Shown one piece after another: positions 16,913-26,039 of a DNA stretch of 64,000 nucleotides. The translations under genes were made by a program, and so were the position numbers. How positions within the stretch are numbered: position 1 is the first letter of the stretch; each line of letters starts with the position of its first letter. The notes below the pieces were generated by a model. It worked only from the letters and a program-made list of their open reading frames with translations, made no database searches and was not told where the DNA came from. The DNA is from Hyphococcus lacteus (GTDB lineage: Bacteria > Pseudomonadota > Alphaproteobacteria > Caulobacterales > Parvularculaceae), in NCBI RefSeq assembly GCF_041058985.1, contig NZ_JBEHZE010000001.1, positions 868,001 through 932,000 on the forward strand. The letters are read 5' to 3'.

Positions 16913-19492
16913 TTAGTTCGCGACGATATTTACGATCCGCCCCGGCACGACAACGACCTTGCGAATGGTCAGGCCATCAATATGCCGCTTAATAGTCTCG
17001 TCCGACAAGGCCACTTGTTCCACAGTATCTTTGTCCGCGTCAGCGGCCACAGCGATTTCACCGCGCCGTTTTCCATTGACCTGAACACCAATCATCAGCT
17101 CGTCTTTTGCCAAAAGCTCTCTATCTGCGATTGGCCAAGGCGCATCACAGACCAATCCCTTGCCGCCCAAAACGGCCCAACATTCTTCGGCCAAGTGTGG
17201 AATGAAGGGTGAAATCAATCGGGCTAACGCGGAAAGTGCTTCGGCTTTGGCCCAATCGCCCGCGCCTTTGTCGGCTTTTTTTAAGGCGTTGAGAAATTCA
17301 TAAACCCGAGCAATCGCCTTGTTAAAGCGGAAATGTTCGATGTCGTCGGTAATCCCGGCAATCGCACTGTGGGTTGCTTGGCGCAATGGTTTGTCCGCAT
17401 CCGTCACATTCGGTTTTGAAAGATCGACATTTTGTGCGGCACTGGCCCCGGCTGATACGGTGTCCCAAACGCGGTTGATCAGGCGCCATGCCCCTTCGAC
17501 ACCGGAATCCGTCCATTCCACATCGCGCTCAGGCGGCGAGTCAGAGAGCATGAACCAACGTGCTGCATCAGCCCCATATTGTGCAGCAATGGCCTCAGGT
17601 GAAACCACGTTCTTTTTCGACTTCGACATCTTTTCGATGGGACCGATTTTCACCGATGAACCATCGTCTAAACGGCGGGCAGTACCTTTTTCGATGATGA
17701 CGTCTTCAGGTAGTACCCAATTTCCTTTTTCATCGCGATAGGTTTCGTGAACGACCATGCCTTGGGTGAACAGATTGGCGAATGGTTCGTCCACCGTTAA
17801 ATAACCGGACTGCTTCATCATTCGTGTGAAATAGCGCGCATACAGAAGATGCAAGATGGCATGCTCGATACCGCCGATATATTGATCAACCGGCAACCAG
17901 TAATCTGCGATTTTAGGGTCTACAGGTTTGCTCTCGGGCTGCGATGCAAACCGTGCGAAATACCAAGAGCTATCGACAAAAGTATCGCAAGTGTCGGTTT
18001 CTCGCCGCGCTTTTGCGCCACATTCCGGGCAATCAACATGCTTCCACGTAGGATGACGGTCGAGCGGGTTTCCCGGCACTGAAAAATCAGCTTCTTCGGG
18101 CAAAATTACCGGCAAGTCTTTTTCCGGGACGGGTACGATGCCGCATTTCTCACAGTGAATAGCGGGGATCGGGCATCCCCAATAGCGTTGTCGTGAAACA
18201 CCCCAATCACGCAGGCGATATTGGGTGGTGCCTTTGCCGAGGCCCATCTCTTCGATTTTTGCGATCGCTTTCGCAATGGCCTCTTTGGTGTCGAGGCCAT
18301 TTAAAAAATCGGAATTATAAATTGCGCCCGGCCCCACATAGGATTCGTTTTCAATGGTAAATGTCGTGGGGTCTGCGTCCTGCGGTAGAACCACCGGCGG
18401 GACGGGCAAATCATATTTTCGGGCGAAATCGAGATCGCGTTGATCATGAGCTGGACAACCAAACACTGCGCCAGTGCCGTATCCCATCAGAACGAAGTTC
18501 GCCACATAGACCGGTAACTTACGGTCATCAAATGGGTGCGCCATTTCCAGCGGTAATTTATAACCGCGCTTTTCTGCCTTTTCGATGGCCTCTTCCGATG
18601 TGCCCGTTTTCTGACATTCCGCGATAAAGCCAGCCAGACCCGAATCGTTTTGGGCGAGCGCCGCTGCAATCGGATGGTCGGGCGATATCGCCACAAAGCT
18701 CGCGCCATAAAGTGTATCTGGACGCGTGGTGAAGACTTCAATCCCGTCCTTCTGTCCCGTTGGCGCATTAGTTCCGTCTACGAAACGGAACTTCATTTCT
18801 AAGCCCTTTGACCGTCCGATCCAATTCTTTTGCATGGTGCGAACATTTTCAGGCCAGCCAGCCAGACGCCCGTCATCAAGCGCTGCCAAAAGGTCGTCTG
18901 CTTCATCGGTGATCTTGAAAAACCACTGGGAAAGCGTGCGTCGTTCGACCGGCGCGCCAGAGCGCCATCCCTTGCCGTCGATGACCTGTTCATTGGCCAG
19001 AACGGTTTGGTCAACCGGGTCCCAATTAACCATGCTTTCTTTGCGATAGGCGAAACCACGTTTCCAGAAATCAAGGAACATACGTTGTTGGTGGACGTAA
19101 TATTCCGGATCGCAGGTTGCGAATTCTCGGCTCCAGTCGATGGAAAGGCCCATCTGTTTTAGCTGATCGCGCATGATCTCAATATTGCTGCGAGTCCACT
19201 TTGCTGGGTGCGATCCGGTTTGCATTGCCGCGTTTTCCGCCGGCATCCCAAACGCGTCCCACCCCATCGGATGCAGAACGTTAAATCCGCAAGCTTTTTT
19301 ATAGCGCGCGATTACGTCGCCCATGGCATAATTGCGTACATGTCCAATATGGATACGCCCTGATGGATAAGGGAACATCTCGAGGACGAAATATTTCTTT
19401 TGCGCGCTGTCGTCTTTGGTCTCAAAAGCTTTCGCTTCGGACCAGGCCTGTTGCCATTTGGGTTCGACTTCTTTGGGATTATAGCGGGACAT
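16913..19492 (-). CDS. leuS: Leucyl-tRNA synthetase
   Basis: 859 residues, a full-length class I synthetase. The HIGH motif (YPSGRIHIGHVRNYA, residues 48-51), the CP1 editing domain (FTTRPDTLYGASFVAISPDHP), zinc-like Cys pairs (CEKCG and CPECG), and KMSKSKKNVVSP near residue 618 are all present, then the anticodon-binding and C-terminal domains. It charges tRNA-Leu; one such tRNA is encoded at 48.3 kb. First gene of leuS-lptE-holA. A hairpin (19581-19602) lies upstream of its start. Confidence 0.97.
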   Translation of the reverse strand: MSRYNPKEVEPKWQQAWSEAKAFETKDDSAQKKYFVLEMFPYPSGRIHIGHVRNYAMGDVIARYKKACGFNVLHPMGWDAFGMPAENAAMQTGSHPAKWTRSNIEIMRDQLKQMGLSIDWSREFATCDPEYYVHQQRMFLDFWKRGFAYRKESMVNWDPVDQTVLANEQVIDGKGWRSGAPVERRTLSQWFFKITDEADDLLAALDDGRLAGWPENVRTMQKNWIGRSKGLEMKFRFVDGTNAPTGQKDGIEVFTTRPDTLYGASFVAISPDHPIAAALAQNDSGLAGFIAECQKTGTSEEAIEKAEKRGYKLPLEMAHPFDDRKLPVYVANFVLMGYGTGAVFGCPAHDQRDLDFARKYDLPVPPVVLPQDADPTTFTIENESYVGPGAIYNSDFLNGLDTKEAIAKAIAKIEEMGLGKGTTQYRLRDWGVSRQRYWGCPIPAIHCEKCGIVPVPEKDLPVILPEEADFSVPGNPLDRHPTWKHVDCPECGAKARRETDTCDTFVDSSWYFARFASQPESKPVDPKIADYWLPVDQYIGGIEHAILHLLYARYFTRMMKQSGYLTVDEPFANLFTQGMVVHETYRDEKGNWVLPEDVIIEKGTARRLDDGSSVKIGPIEKMSKSKKNVVSPEAIAAQYGADAARWFMLSDSPPERDVEWTDSGVEGAWRLINRVWDTVSAGASAAQNVDLSKPNVTDADKPLRQATHSAIAGITDDIEHFRFNKAIARVYEFLNALKKADKGAGDWAKAEALSALARLISPFIPHLAEECWAVLGGKGLVCDAPWPIADRELLAKDELMIGVQVNGKRRGEIAVAADADKDTVEQVALSDETIKRHIDGLTIRKVVVVPGRIVNIVAN

Positions 19493-19580
19493 CGATTGGT
19501 CTTTCAGATCCTAAAAAACAACGCCCATGAAGTTGATCTTGTCGATTTAACCCACGGACCTTGCGCAAATAGCAGCTTTC

Positions 19581-19602
19581 GAGCCTGTTGGGGAACAGGC
19601 TC
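19581..19602. repeat. Perfect hairpin between DUF3576 gene and leuS
   Basis: GAGCCTGTT-GGGG... closes with AACAGGCTC, a perfect 9-bp stem with a 4-nt loop. It lies after the stop of the 19636-20103 gene and about 90 bp before leuS. There is no U tract on either strand, so a classical terminator is doubtful; a leader structure of leuS or an mRNA-end hairpin is possible. Confidence 0.45.
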
Positions 19603-19635
19603 GGTGCCGCAGCTGTCATTAAAATGAGCGCGGGT

Positions 19636-20103
19636 TTAGTCGCCGAGGACGTTGAGGCGTAGTTGACGAGCGCGAGTTAGGATTGCGTTCTCGATTTCCC
19701 GAGCCGTTGCCGGGTTCACCGAGGCGTCATTCCATGCGCCAGCTTCGTCGCGGGCCTGGCGGAATACTGAAACCCGAAGGGCATCGGCGCGCAACGCACT
19801 GTCGAGAATATAAACATTGGTTTTGAAGCGCTCATTCGGGATTTCCGGGTTCACATACCACTCGGTGATGATCAAGCCAGCAATCGGGTCCGCCGAAAAA
19901 ACGGGCAGAAAATCAAGCGTTTCAAGGGATGCTGCCCAAAGATAGCGGTTAACCGTCGTCGCTTGGGCACCACGGCCAGATTTATAGTCGGCTAATGTTG
20001 CATTGCGGTCGGCATCTGCGCGGTTCCCACCGCAAGCCGCAAGGGCAGCGGCTGCGCCGGCCATAGCGAGTAGTTTGATAATAGTGCGTTTTTCCGGCTT
20101 CAT
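19636..20103 (-). CDS. DUF3576 family lipoprotein
   Basis: 155 residues: MKPEKRTIIKLLAMAGAAAALAACGG with lipobox Cys24, then the DUF3576 domain (VNRYLWAASLETLDFLPVFSADPIAGLIITEWY and the REIENAILTRARQLRL end). This alphaproteobacterial envelope family often lies beside leuS, as here. Function unknown. The start at 20103 is chosen over the longer frame because the lipoprotein signal begins there. Confidence 0.85.
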   Translation of the reverse strand: MKPEKRTIIKLLAMAGAAAALAACGGNRADADRNATLADYKSGRGAQATTVNRYLWAASLETLDFLPVFSADPIAGLIITEWYVNPEIPNERFKTNVYILDSALRADALRVSVFRQARDEAGAWNDASVNPATAREIENAILTRARQLRLNVLGD

Positions 20104-20672
20104 CGTGCGAAATCCTGTATCCTGGCCGCTGTCTTGACCAATTCCTGTAACCATATCGTTGGAGGGCGGTCGGGCACTCCGTCAAGAGGCCGTGGCTTTG
20201 TTACCACAAACCGCCAATTACACAACGGGGAACCATGGAGTTGCTTGAACCGGCGAGCCGGAGGTGCGAACATATTGCTTGGTCATAAAGTCAGAATCTT
20301 TATGCCGTTAACCATATTGTGAGTCTTGTTTCGATAGGACTGGCAAGTCAGTTCTTGATTACCGGGGGTGGCCCGGAAATTGAGCGGTCGATGCAACGTC
20401 GCATTTTTGCAACGGCATGCGGCGAAAACTGTGTGGTTTAGCGGTCTGGGCTTTGGACTCCCGAAGGTTTTGGGGTACAGGGGCGCTGTGTTGGGAGGGA
20501 GCCGGACGTGATTGTCCGGTTTTGTTTGAGTAAGTTGTGGGGACTGGCTCAAGCGAACAAAAGAGACGATAACGCGGCCACTGCCTGTATACTGGGCTGA
20601 GGTGAGTTTAGGTGAAGGGTGAAATTGTCGGGAAGTCCTGATTTTTTCACATAACGTGACGGATAGAGACTG
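20104..20672. other. Long intergenic region upstream of the porin gene
   Basis: About 570 bp with no credible ORF on either strand; the short frames have no plausible protein composition. It holds promoters for two divergent genes and one orphan terminator-like hairpin (20501-20527, listed). The stretch between 20150 and 20500 could encode a small RNA, but I recognise no known family. Confidence 0.5.
20501..20527 (+). terminator. Orphan terminator-like hairpin upstream of the porin gene
   Basis: CCGGAC and GTCCGG form a 6-bp stem with a 6-nt loop, extended by a G-T pair, followed by TTTTGTTT on the plus strand. No plus-strand gene ends nearby, so it would end a small RNA or attenuate the porin leader. 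Confidence 0.4.
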
Positions 20673-21890
20673 ATGACCAGTCTTCGGACAGTTATGTTAG
20701 GTGTAAGCGCTGCGGCTTTGACCGCTGGCGCTGCCCTTGCTGCTGATCCCGTCGAAATCGACGTCAAAGGCGAGGCAAGCGTTGCAGCGGGTCTTGTGGA
20801 CGGCGATGCAAAAGCTGATGCAAACGCAGAAGTCTCGGTTAAAGGCTCGACTGTTCTTGATAACGGTATTGAGGTCGGGGCTGTTGTCTCTGGTCGGCTT
20901 GATGGCGACCAGCCGGGACAAATGTTTTCCGGGGGTCGGTATTCAAGCCTTTTGAGCGGTGGTCCACGCGGAATCGCACCCACCGATAGCGACGCATATC
21001 TTCAGGGTGCTTACGCTTATGCACGCGGTTCGTTTGGTCAGGTTATCGTTGGCCGCGATCAGGGCGTTGCGCGTTTACTTGGTGTGACCTCCCCTACGAT
21101 TTTCTCATCAGTAAATGTCAATAATTGGCAGACGGATCTTTCCGGCCTTAATGACATTCACACGCTGAATGATTTTACTGGTTACTCGACTAAAATGACC
21201 TATATGCCGCCTGCCAATTTCTTAGGCGGTGTTTTGGGTGGTTTACAGCTTGGTGTTTCCTATTCACCGGTATTGCGTAATTGCGGCGATCTGTTGTGCG
21301 CACCGGAAGCTGGCTTTGTGGTTTCGCCTGAGGGCATCATGCTTACTGAAACAAGTAAGTGGGACGATGCAATCGAAGCCGCCATGTATTACGAAAAAGG
21401 CATCGGTCTGGGTACAGATCGATTGTTTGTTGGCGTTGGTGCCAGCTTTATTCATGCTGACGAAGACACACGCACTGTTTCTTCGGTTTTTGGTGATTAC
21501 GAAGCTTATTCAGTCGGTCTTAATCTTGCTTATCGTGGCATTACGCTGGGTGGTTCGGTAAAATCGACGAATGCTGGTCTCGCCACGTTTGGTGATGATG
21601 GCTACCTCGCTTTTGACGCGGGTGTGACTTACCGCACAGGTGAGGACGCTGGCGATGTTGCCTTCATGATCGGTGTTGGCCAATCAGAGGCAAATGTGAT
21701 CGGTGCAAATCCGATTGACCCTACTCTTTTCCGAGATACACGCAGTGCGCAAGCAGGCGTGACCTATGTTCTTGGACGCGGCATATCGGTCGGCGCAGCT
21801 GCCCAATATGTAGAGTCTAAGAAACCAGTGGCCGCAGGTGGACCAGAAGAAGCCACCACGGTTGTGATCGAAAGCTCGATCAAATTCTAA
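20673..21890 (+). CDS. Gram-negative porin
   Basis: 405 residues: a signal peptide (MTSLRTVMLGVSAAALTAGAALA), alternating beta strands with Gly/aromatic turns, and a terminal Phe (SSIKF) required for barrel insertion by BAM. ARGSFGQVIVGRDQGVARL is the typical strand and turn before loop L3 in general alphaproteobacterial porins, followed by the long constriction loop with FTGYSTKMTYMPP. It should form a trimeric outer-membrane channel for small solutes. A terminator follows. Confidence 0.88.
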   Translation: MTSLRTVMLGVSAAALTAGAALAADPVEIDVKGEASVAAGLVDGDAKADANAEVSVKGSTVLDNGIEVGAVVSGRLDGDQPGQMFSGGRYSSLLSGGPRGIAPTDSDAYLQGAYAYARGSFGQVIVGRDQGVARLLGVTSPTIFSSVNVNNWQTDLSGLNDIHTLNDFTGYSTKMTYMPPANFLGGVLGGLQLGVSYSPVLRNCGDLLCAPEAGFVVSPEGIMLTETSKWDDAIEAAMYYEKGIGLGTDRLFVGVGASFIHADEDTRTVSSVFGDYEAYSVGLNLAYRGITLGGSVKSTNAGLATFGDDGYLAFDAGVTYRTGEDAGDVAFMIGVGQSEANVIGANPIDPTLFRDTRSAQAGVTYVLGRGISVGAAAQYVESKKPVAAGGPEEATTVVIESSIKF

Positions 21891-21923
21891 GAATTCTAAG
21901 CGCCTAAAGCTTAGAGGGGATAT

Positions 21924-21966
21924 GGGACGGGGCGGTTCTTTTTTAGAGCCGTCCCGTTTCGCTTTT
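21924..21966 (+). terminator. Rho-independent terminator of the porin gene
   Basis: GGGACGG pairs with CCGTCCC across an 18-nt loop that can pair partly within itself, followed by GTTTCGCTTTT. It lies 34 bp after the porin stop. Confidence 0.65.
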
Positions 21967-22015
21967 GTGGTGCTCGCGTTAGGATGCGTGATGTGAAATC
22001 TCAAAAGGCACCCAA

Positions 22016-22363
22016 ATGACCCATACCAATAACCACATTGATTATGTTGAATTTGTCGCTGCTGACCTTGGCGCGGTGAAAGCATTTTACGAAAAAGCAT
22101 TTGGATGGGAATTCGAAATCTGGGGTGAAGAATATATTAGCTTCAAAAGCGCTGGTCTTGAAGGCGGTTTTCACCGCGCTGAAAAGCCCAGCCCTGCGGG
22201 CGCACTAATTATTCTTTATGCCGATGATTTAGAAGCAAGCGAAAAGAATGTTGTCGAGGCTGGCGGAGAAATTACGGAGCGGCATGAATTCCCCGGAGGC
22301 CGCCGGTTTCATTTCCGTGACCCGGCTGGAAACATTTTAGGGGTTTGGACGATTACGAATTAA
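22016..22363 (+). CDS. VOC family protein (glyoxalase/bleomycin-resistance-like)
   Basis: 115 residues with the single-domain VOC pattern: IDYVEFVAADLGAVKAFYEKAFGW at the start, LEGGFHRAEK in the middle and GGRRFHFRDPAGNILGVWT at the end. The last part carries the usual metal-site Glu replaced by Gly/Val, so catalytic activity is uncertain. It is convergent with the ThiE-like gene (4-bp overlap). Confidence 0.82.
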   Translation: MTHTNNHIDYVEFVAADLGAVKAFYEKAFGWEFEIWGEEYISFKSAGLEGGFHRAEKPSPAGALIILYADDLEASEKNVVEAGGEITERHEFPGGRRFHFRDPAGNILGVWTITN

Positions 22364-22989
22364 TCAGCGTTGAATGCGCCAATGGCCGCAATGCCAACGA
22401 CATTCGGGCTTGCTAATTGATGAGCGTTGATCGGTGTTACGCCGCCTAGGGCCACCACAGGCAATGGCGCTTGTGCCGCGAGGGGTTTGAACGCCGCAGC
22501 GCCAATGGCCGCCTTGCCTGTATGGCTATTGGTCGGGAAAGCCGGCGATAACAACGCCATCGTGGCACCACGTTGTTTTGCAGCGATAAGTTCCGTTCCG
22601 TCGTGGCAGGCCGCGGTCATGAAAAAACGGTCTGGTAGGTCAGTCCGTTTCAGCTTTGACCATCGTGGGCAATGCACGCCATCGGAATTTACGGCTATCG
22701 CTAAATCTGGGTCATTGCCAACAAGTAGAAATACGCCGCGTGCTTTACAGATAACTGAAAGTCTTTTTGCTAATCCCGCCCGCTGCGGTAAGTCATAATC
22801 ACGCAGAATAACCGCAGCACCGCGCGGAAGGACACGTGCAATAACTTCCGGCTGGGCGATACGTGTCTGGTCGGTGAGAAACGCCAACGAAAAAGGTACG
22901 GTTTGTCCCGATTGGTGTTTGAGCGCAGCAGCGGCGGCTGCTAGTTTCCTCGCCCGTAAACGGAGTCCTTGATGACGATCGACGACCAT
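22360..22989 (-). CDS. Thiamine phosphate synthase-like (ThiE/TenI) protein
   Basis: 209 residues with a ThiE/TenI TIM-barrel pattern: FLTDQTRI, GVHCPRW, ACHDGTELIAAKQRGATMALLSPAFPTNSHTGKAAIG, and VVALGGVTPINAHQL with the phosphate-binding Gly-Gly. Canonical ThiE joins the thiazole and pyrimidine phosphates. The pyrophosphate loop is recognisable but divergent, so TenI-like or altered function is possible. The ATG at 22989 overlaps the divergent yggS start by 18 bp; the true start may lie further in. Confidence 0.75.
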   Translation of the reverse strand: MVVDRHQGLRLRARKLAAAAAALKHQSGQTVPFSLAFLTDQTRIAQPEVIARVLPRGAAVILRDYDLPQRAGLAKRLSVICKARGVFLLVGNDPDLAIAVNSDGVHCPRWSKLKRTDLPDRFFMTAACHDGTELIAAKQRGATMALLSPAFPTNSHTGKAAIGAAAFKPLAAQAPLPVVALGGVTPINAHQLASPNVVGIAAIGAFNAD

Positions 22990-23673
22990 AGTCTTCCTAA
23001 CAAAACCGACCCAGTTGCGAATCTTGCGGCGATCCGGGAGGAAATCAACCTCGCCCTTGTTGAAGCCGGCAAGCCTGCCGATAGCGTAGCTATTGTTGCG
23101 GTCTCGAAACAGCATGATGTGGAGCGTATTTTACCGGCACTAGAGGCAGGGCATCGCATTTTTGGCGAAAACCGGGTTCAAGAAGCTCAGGCCAAATGGC
23201 CGGATTTAATATCCCGCTTTTCTGACACAGAGCTTCGGTTGATTGGCCCGTTACAGACTAACAAAGCCAAAGAGGCTGTGGCGCTATTTGACGTGATTGA
23301 AAGTTTGGACAGACCGAAACTTGCCGCCGCGCTCGCGAAGGAAATAAAAAAACAAGAGAAAACCCCGGCGTTGTTTGTTCAGGTGAATATTGGCGAAGAA
23401 GATCAGAAATCAGGAATAGCACCAAGTGCGGTTCAAGCATTTGTTGATGATTGCCGCGATGAATATGGCCTTTCGATTGAGGGGCTGATGTGTATTCCGC
23501 CAGCTGATGCTGACCCCGCGCCACACTTTGCTCTTATGGCAAAACTTGCCAAATCTTGCGGGTTACATTCGCTATCGATGGGAATGAGTGGTGATTACAC
23601 TATTGCAGCACAGCTCGGTGCCACCCATGTTCGAATTGGTAGCGCAATATTTGGGCAACGACCCCCGAAATGA
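22972..23673 (+). CDS. yggS: YggS family PLP homeostasis protein
   Basis: 233 residues, an alanine-racemase-like barrel that binds pyridoxal phosphate and balances vitamin B6 pools. Lys46 in IVAVSKQHD is the PLP lysine; IFGENRVQEAQAKW, LIGPLQTNKAKEAV, VNIGEEDQKSG, LMCIPPADAD and LSMGMSGDYTIAAQLGATHVRIGSAIFG are all conserved. An in-frame TTG directly precedes the ATG at 22972, which has CGGAG 6 nt upstream. It diverges from the ThiE-like gene. Confidence 0.93.
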   Translation: MTIDDHSLPNKTDPVANLAAIREEINLALVEAGKPADSVAIVAVSKQHDVERILPALEAGHRIFGENRVQEAQAKWPDLISRFSDTELRLIGPLQTNKAKEAVALFDVIESLDRPKLAAALAKEIKKQEKTPALFVQVNIGEEDQKSGIAPSAVQAFVDDCRDEYGLSIEGLMCIPPADADPAPHFALMAKLAKSCGLHSLSMGMSGDYTIAAQLGATHVRIGSAIFGQRPPK

Positions 23674-23732
23674 GCTATCATCACGGCGACATAACAAAAA
23701 GTTGTCTCGTCGTGAATTTCATTTGGGGTCAG

Positions 23733-23793
23733 TTCAGGGCTAAGACGCGATCTCATTCATGTGACTTGTTCAGGGCATATGACTTATTCAGGG
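23733..23793. repeat. TTCAGGG direct repeats upstream of the response regulator
   Basis: TTCAGGG occurs at 23733, 23769 and 23787, spaced 36 and 18 bp. The last two lie in a longer near-repeat (TGACTTGTTCAGGG and TGACTTATTCAGGG). They end 16 bp before the start codon. The phased layout suggests protein binding, perhaps by the regulator itself. Confidence 0.5.
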
Positions 23794-23809
23794 AAGAGGC
23801 GGGCAAAAC

Positions 23810-24499
23810 ATGAACCGTTCAAAGAAGATTTTGCTAGTAGATGATGATGAGCTTTTGCGCGATGCATTGGTTGATCAATTTGGCGTTCATGATGAATTTG
23901 CGCTGGAGCCGGTTTTAACGGCGAGTGCCGCTATCGAGCGGGCCAAAGAAGAAGCCCATATCGATTTGGTGCTGCTCGATGTTGGCCTGCCGGATATGGA
24001 TGGCCGAGAGGCTTGCCGCATCATGCGAAAAAACGGCTTTAAATCTCCGATCATTATGCTGACTGGTGCTGATAGCGAGGCCGATACGATTCTCGGGCTT
24101 GATGCCGGGGCAAACGACTATGTCTCTAAGCCTTTCAAATTTGGCGTCTTGTTAGCTCGCGTGCGTGCGCATCTGCGGAGCCATGAACAAAGCGAAGATG
24201 CAGTGTTCAAGGTTGGGCCATACGAGTTTCGCCCTGCGGTAAAAATGCTGGTTACGGCCGAAGACAAAAAAATCCGCCTGACTGAGAAAGAAACATCGAT
24301 CCTAAAGTTTCTTTACCGCGCGGGCGGCAAGCCAGTCACACGTGACGTATTGCTTGATGAAGTCTGGGGTTATAACTCTGGGGTAACAACGCACACGCTG
24401 GAAACACATGTTTATCGGTTGCGTCAGAAAATTGAACCGGACCCCTCAAATGCGTCAATCTTGTTAACCGAAAGCGGCGGTTACAGACTATCCCTATAG
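23810..24499 (+). CDS. OmpR-family response regulator
   Basis: 229 residues. The receiver domain has the acidic pocket (LLVDDDELL), phospho-acceptor Asp57 in VLLDVGLPDMDG, the conserved Thr in IIMLTGADS and Lys in DYVSKPFK. The C-terminal winged helix ends with THTLETHVYRLRQKIEPDPS and SGGYRLSL. No kinase gene is adjacent, so it is an orphan regulator; CckA nearby has its own receiver and is not an obvious partner. Three TTCAGGG repeats in its leader may be an autoregulatory site. It may be cotranscribed with arsC, 8 bp downstream. Confidence 0.92.
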   Translation: MNRSKKILLVDDDELLRDALVDQFGVHDEFALEPVLTASAAIERAKEEAHIDLVLLDVGLPDMDGREACRIMRKNGFKSPIIMLTGADSEADTILGLDAGANDYVSKPFKFGVLLARVRAHLRSHEQSEDAVFKVGPYEFRPAVKMLVTAEDKKIRLTEKETSILKFLYRAGGKPVTRDVLLDEVWGYNSGVTTHTLETHVYRLRQKIEPDPSNASILLTESGGYRLSL

Positions 24500-24507
24500 A
24501 GAGTAAA

Positions 24508-24855
24508 ATGACTGTTACGATTTATCATAACCCGCGCTGTTCGAAATCTCGCCAGACTCTTGCCTTGATTGAAGAGCAAGGGATTACACCGACAATCGTT
24601 CGTTATCTGGAAAACCCGCCGTCAAAGGCAATGCTTAAGGCTATTGTTACAAAGCTAGGCGTTAAAAGTGCGCGCGAAATTATGCGCGTCAAGGAAGCGC
24701 CCTACACGGAATTGGATCTCAGCAATGTTAGCGCGGATAGCGCGCTAATTGATGCCATGGTCGAAAACCCGATTTTGATAGAGCGTCCGATAGTTGTGAG
24801 TGGCGATAAAGCCGCGATTGGCCGTCCACCTGAAGCGGTGCTGGAAATTCTCTAA
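24508..24855 (+). CDS. arsC: Arsenate reductase-like (ArsC, glutaredoxin type) protein
   Basis: 115 residues. Cys11 in YHNPRCSKSRQTL is the catalytic cysteine; the arginines in REIMRVKE, IERPIVV and IGRPPE correspond to the substrate-binding Arg set. It would reduce arsenate with glutathione and glutaredoxin. No other ars gene is close. Stand-alone ArsC-fold proteins can have other thiol roles, so the substrate is uncertain. Convergent with the patatin gene. Confidence 0.85.
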   Translation: MTVTIYHNPRCSKSRQTLALIEEQGITPTIVRYLENPPSKAMLKAIVTKLGVKSAREIMRVKEAPYTELDLSNVSADSALIDAMVENPILIERPIVVSGDKAAIGRPPEAVLEIL

Positions 24856-25778
24856 GAAGAAATTAGCGCCTCAATCTCGATGCGTTTTTGCATTAAGGCG
24901 CGATAGCCTTCTTCGATAAACTCATCGGCGCGATCAAACGATGTGGGCATTGCGTTTCGCATATCCGGTTTGATAGATATTTCTGGTGCGTCGATTGCTG
25001 CTTTTGCACGTGCGAGCTGCATTTGAAAAATATCAGCGGCGGCATAGGCTGTCTCGAATAAATGCGGTTTGGCCCCTGCCCGTGCCTTGGCGTATTCTAT
25101 CTGTTTTTCAATGGCGGCCTTGGTATCATCGATCAACTTGGTTACAGCCCCCGTCATTGTTTCTGGTGCAGGAACATTTGTGGGTAGTAATGCCGGAACA
25201 GAGCTTGGCGGTGCATCAAATCGGTCCAACACCTTCGGAACGGCATTAAGGTCAATCGCGATGACGATATCAGCGCCTAATTCACGCGTAAGCGAAACCG
25301 GCACCGGATTGGCAAGCGCACCATCCACAAGCCACCGACCGTTTACATAGACCGAATGAAAAGCAACCGGGATTGCGCTTGATGCGCGTGCCGCATCGAT
25401 CACCGAGCCGCGCAACATTTTGACCTCTTCACCGGTGGCAAGGTCAGTGGCGACGGCACCAAATTTGATGGGTAGATCTTCGATGTTTTGGTCGAAACTA
25501 CGAAATGCTTCAAAAGCGGGTGCAGTGTCGATGAACCCGCCGCGATGCACTTTTAATGTAAAGCGTTGCAATGCTGAAAGAGACCCGAGTGATCGGGCCC
25601 AATGGGTAAATTCGTCAAGTGCGCCAATGAGATGCGCGCCACCAACCAACGCACCAACAGAACAGCCGGTGATCACCTTTGGGCTTGCGCCGATCTCGTC
25701 GAGTGCCTTGAGGACGCCGATATGTGCCCAACCACGCGCCGCGCCCGACCCCAACGCCAAACCTAAAGTTTTCGCCAT
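24852..25778 (-). CDS. Patatin-like phospholipase (RssA/NTE type)
   Basis: 308 residues. The patatin elements are intact: oxyanion motif GSGAARGWAH (residues 10-19), nucleophile Ser40 in GCSVGAL, and Asp152 in VDGALANPVP, the Ser-Asp dyad. It should hydrolyse phospholipids or lysophospholipids, probably at the inner membrane. The C-terminal third is a charged helical region (AAIEKQIEYAKARAGAKP). The ATG at 25778 is preferred over the GTG just upstream because GGAGAG fits it. Confidence 0.9.
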   Translation of the reverse strand: MAKTLGLALGSGAARGWAHIGVLKALDEIGASPKVITGCSVGALVGGAHLIGALDEFTHWARSLGSLSALQRFTLKVHRGGFIDTAPAFEAFRSFDQNIEDLPIKFGAVATDLATGEEVKMLRGSVIDAARASSAIPVAFHSVYVNGRWLVDGALANPVPVSLTRELGADIVIAIDLNAVPKVLDRFDAPPSSVPALLPTNVPAPETMTGAVTKLIDDTKAAIEKQIEYAKARAGAKPHLFETAYAAADIFQMQLARAKAAIDAPEISIKPDMRNAMPTSFDRADEFIEEGYRALMQKRIEIEALISS

Positions 25779-26039
25779 CACTTCTCTCCGAATAGTGACC
25801 TTTAGATGGTCATCGACGCGATATCATTCAATGTCATTTGCCGACGTGGATTGAAACATGAACCTTTGGACACAAAACCAAACCTTCGAATTTATATTCT
25901 CGAAGTTGCCAGTTGTTGGGGAAAAAGCACTGCCAATGGAGTCTATATGACGACGAGATAGGACCTTGCCGAAGGTGGCGTGACCAATCGAACCGCGCCA
26001 TAGTTAACGGTCGAATCATCAAATTTGGAGTGTCCCCCA

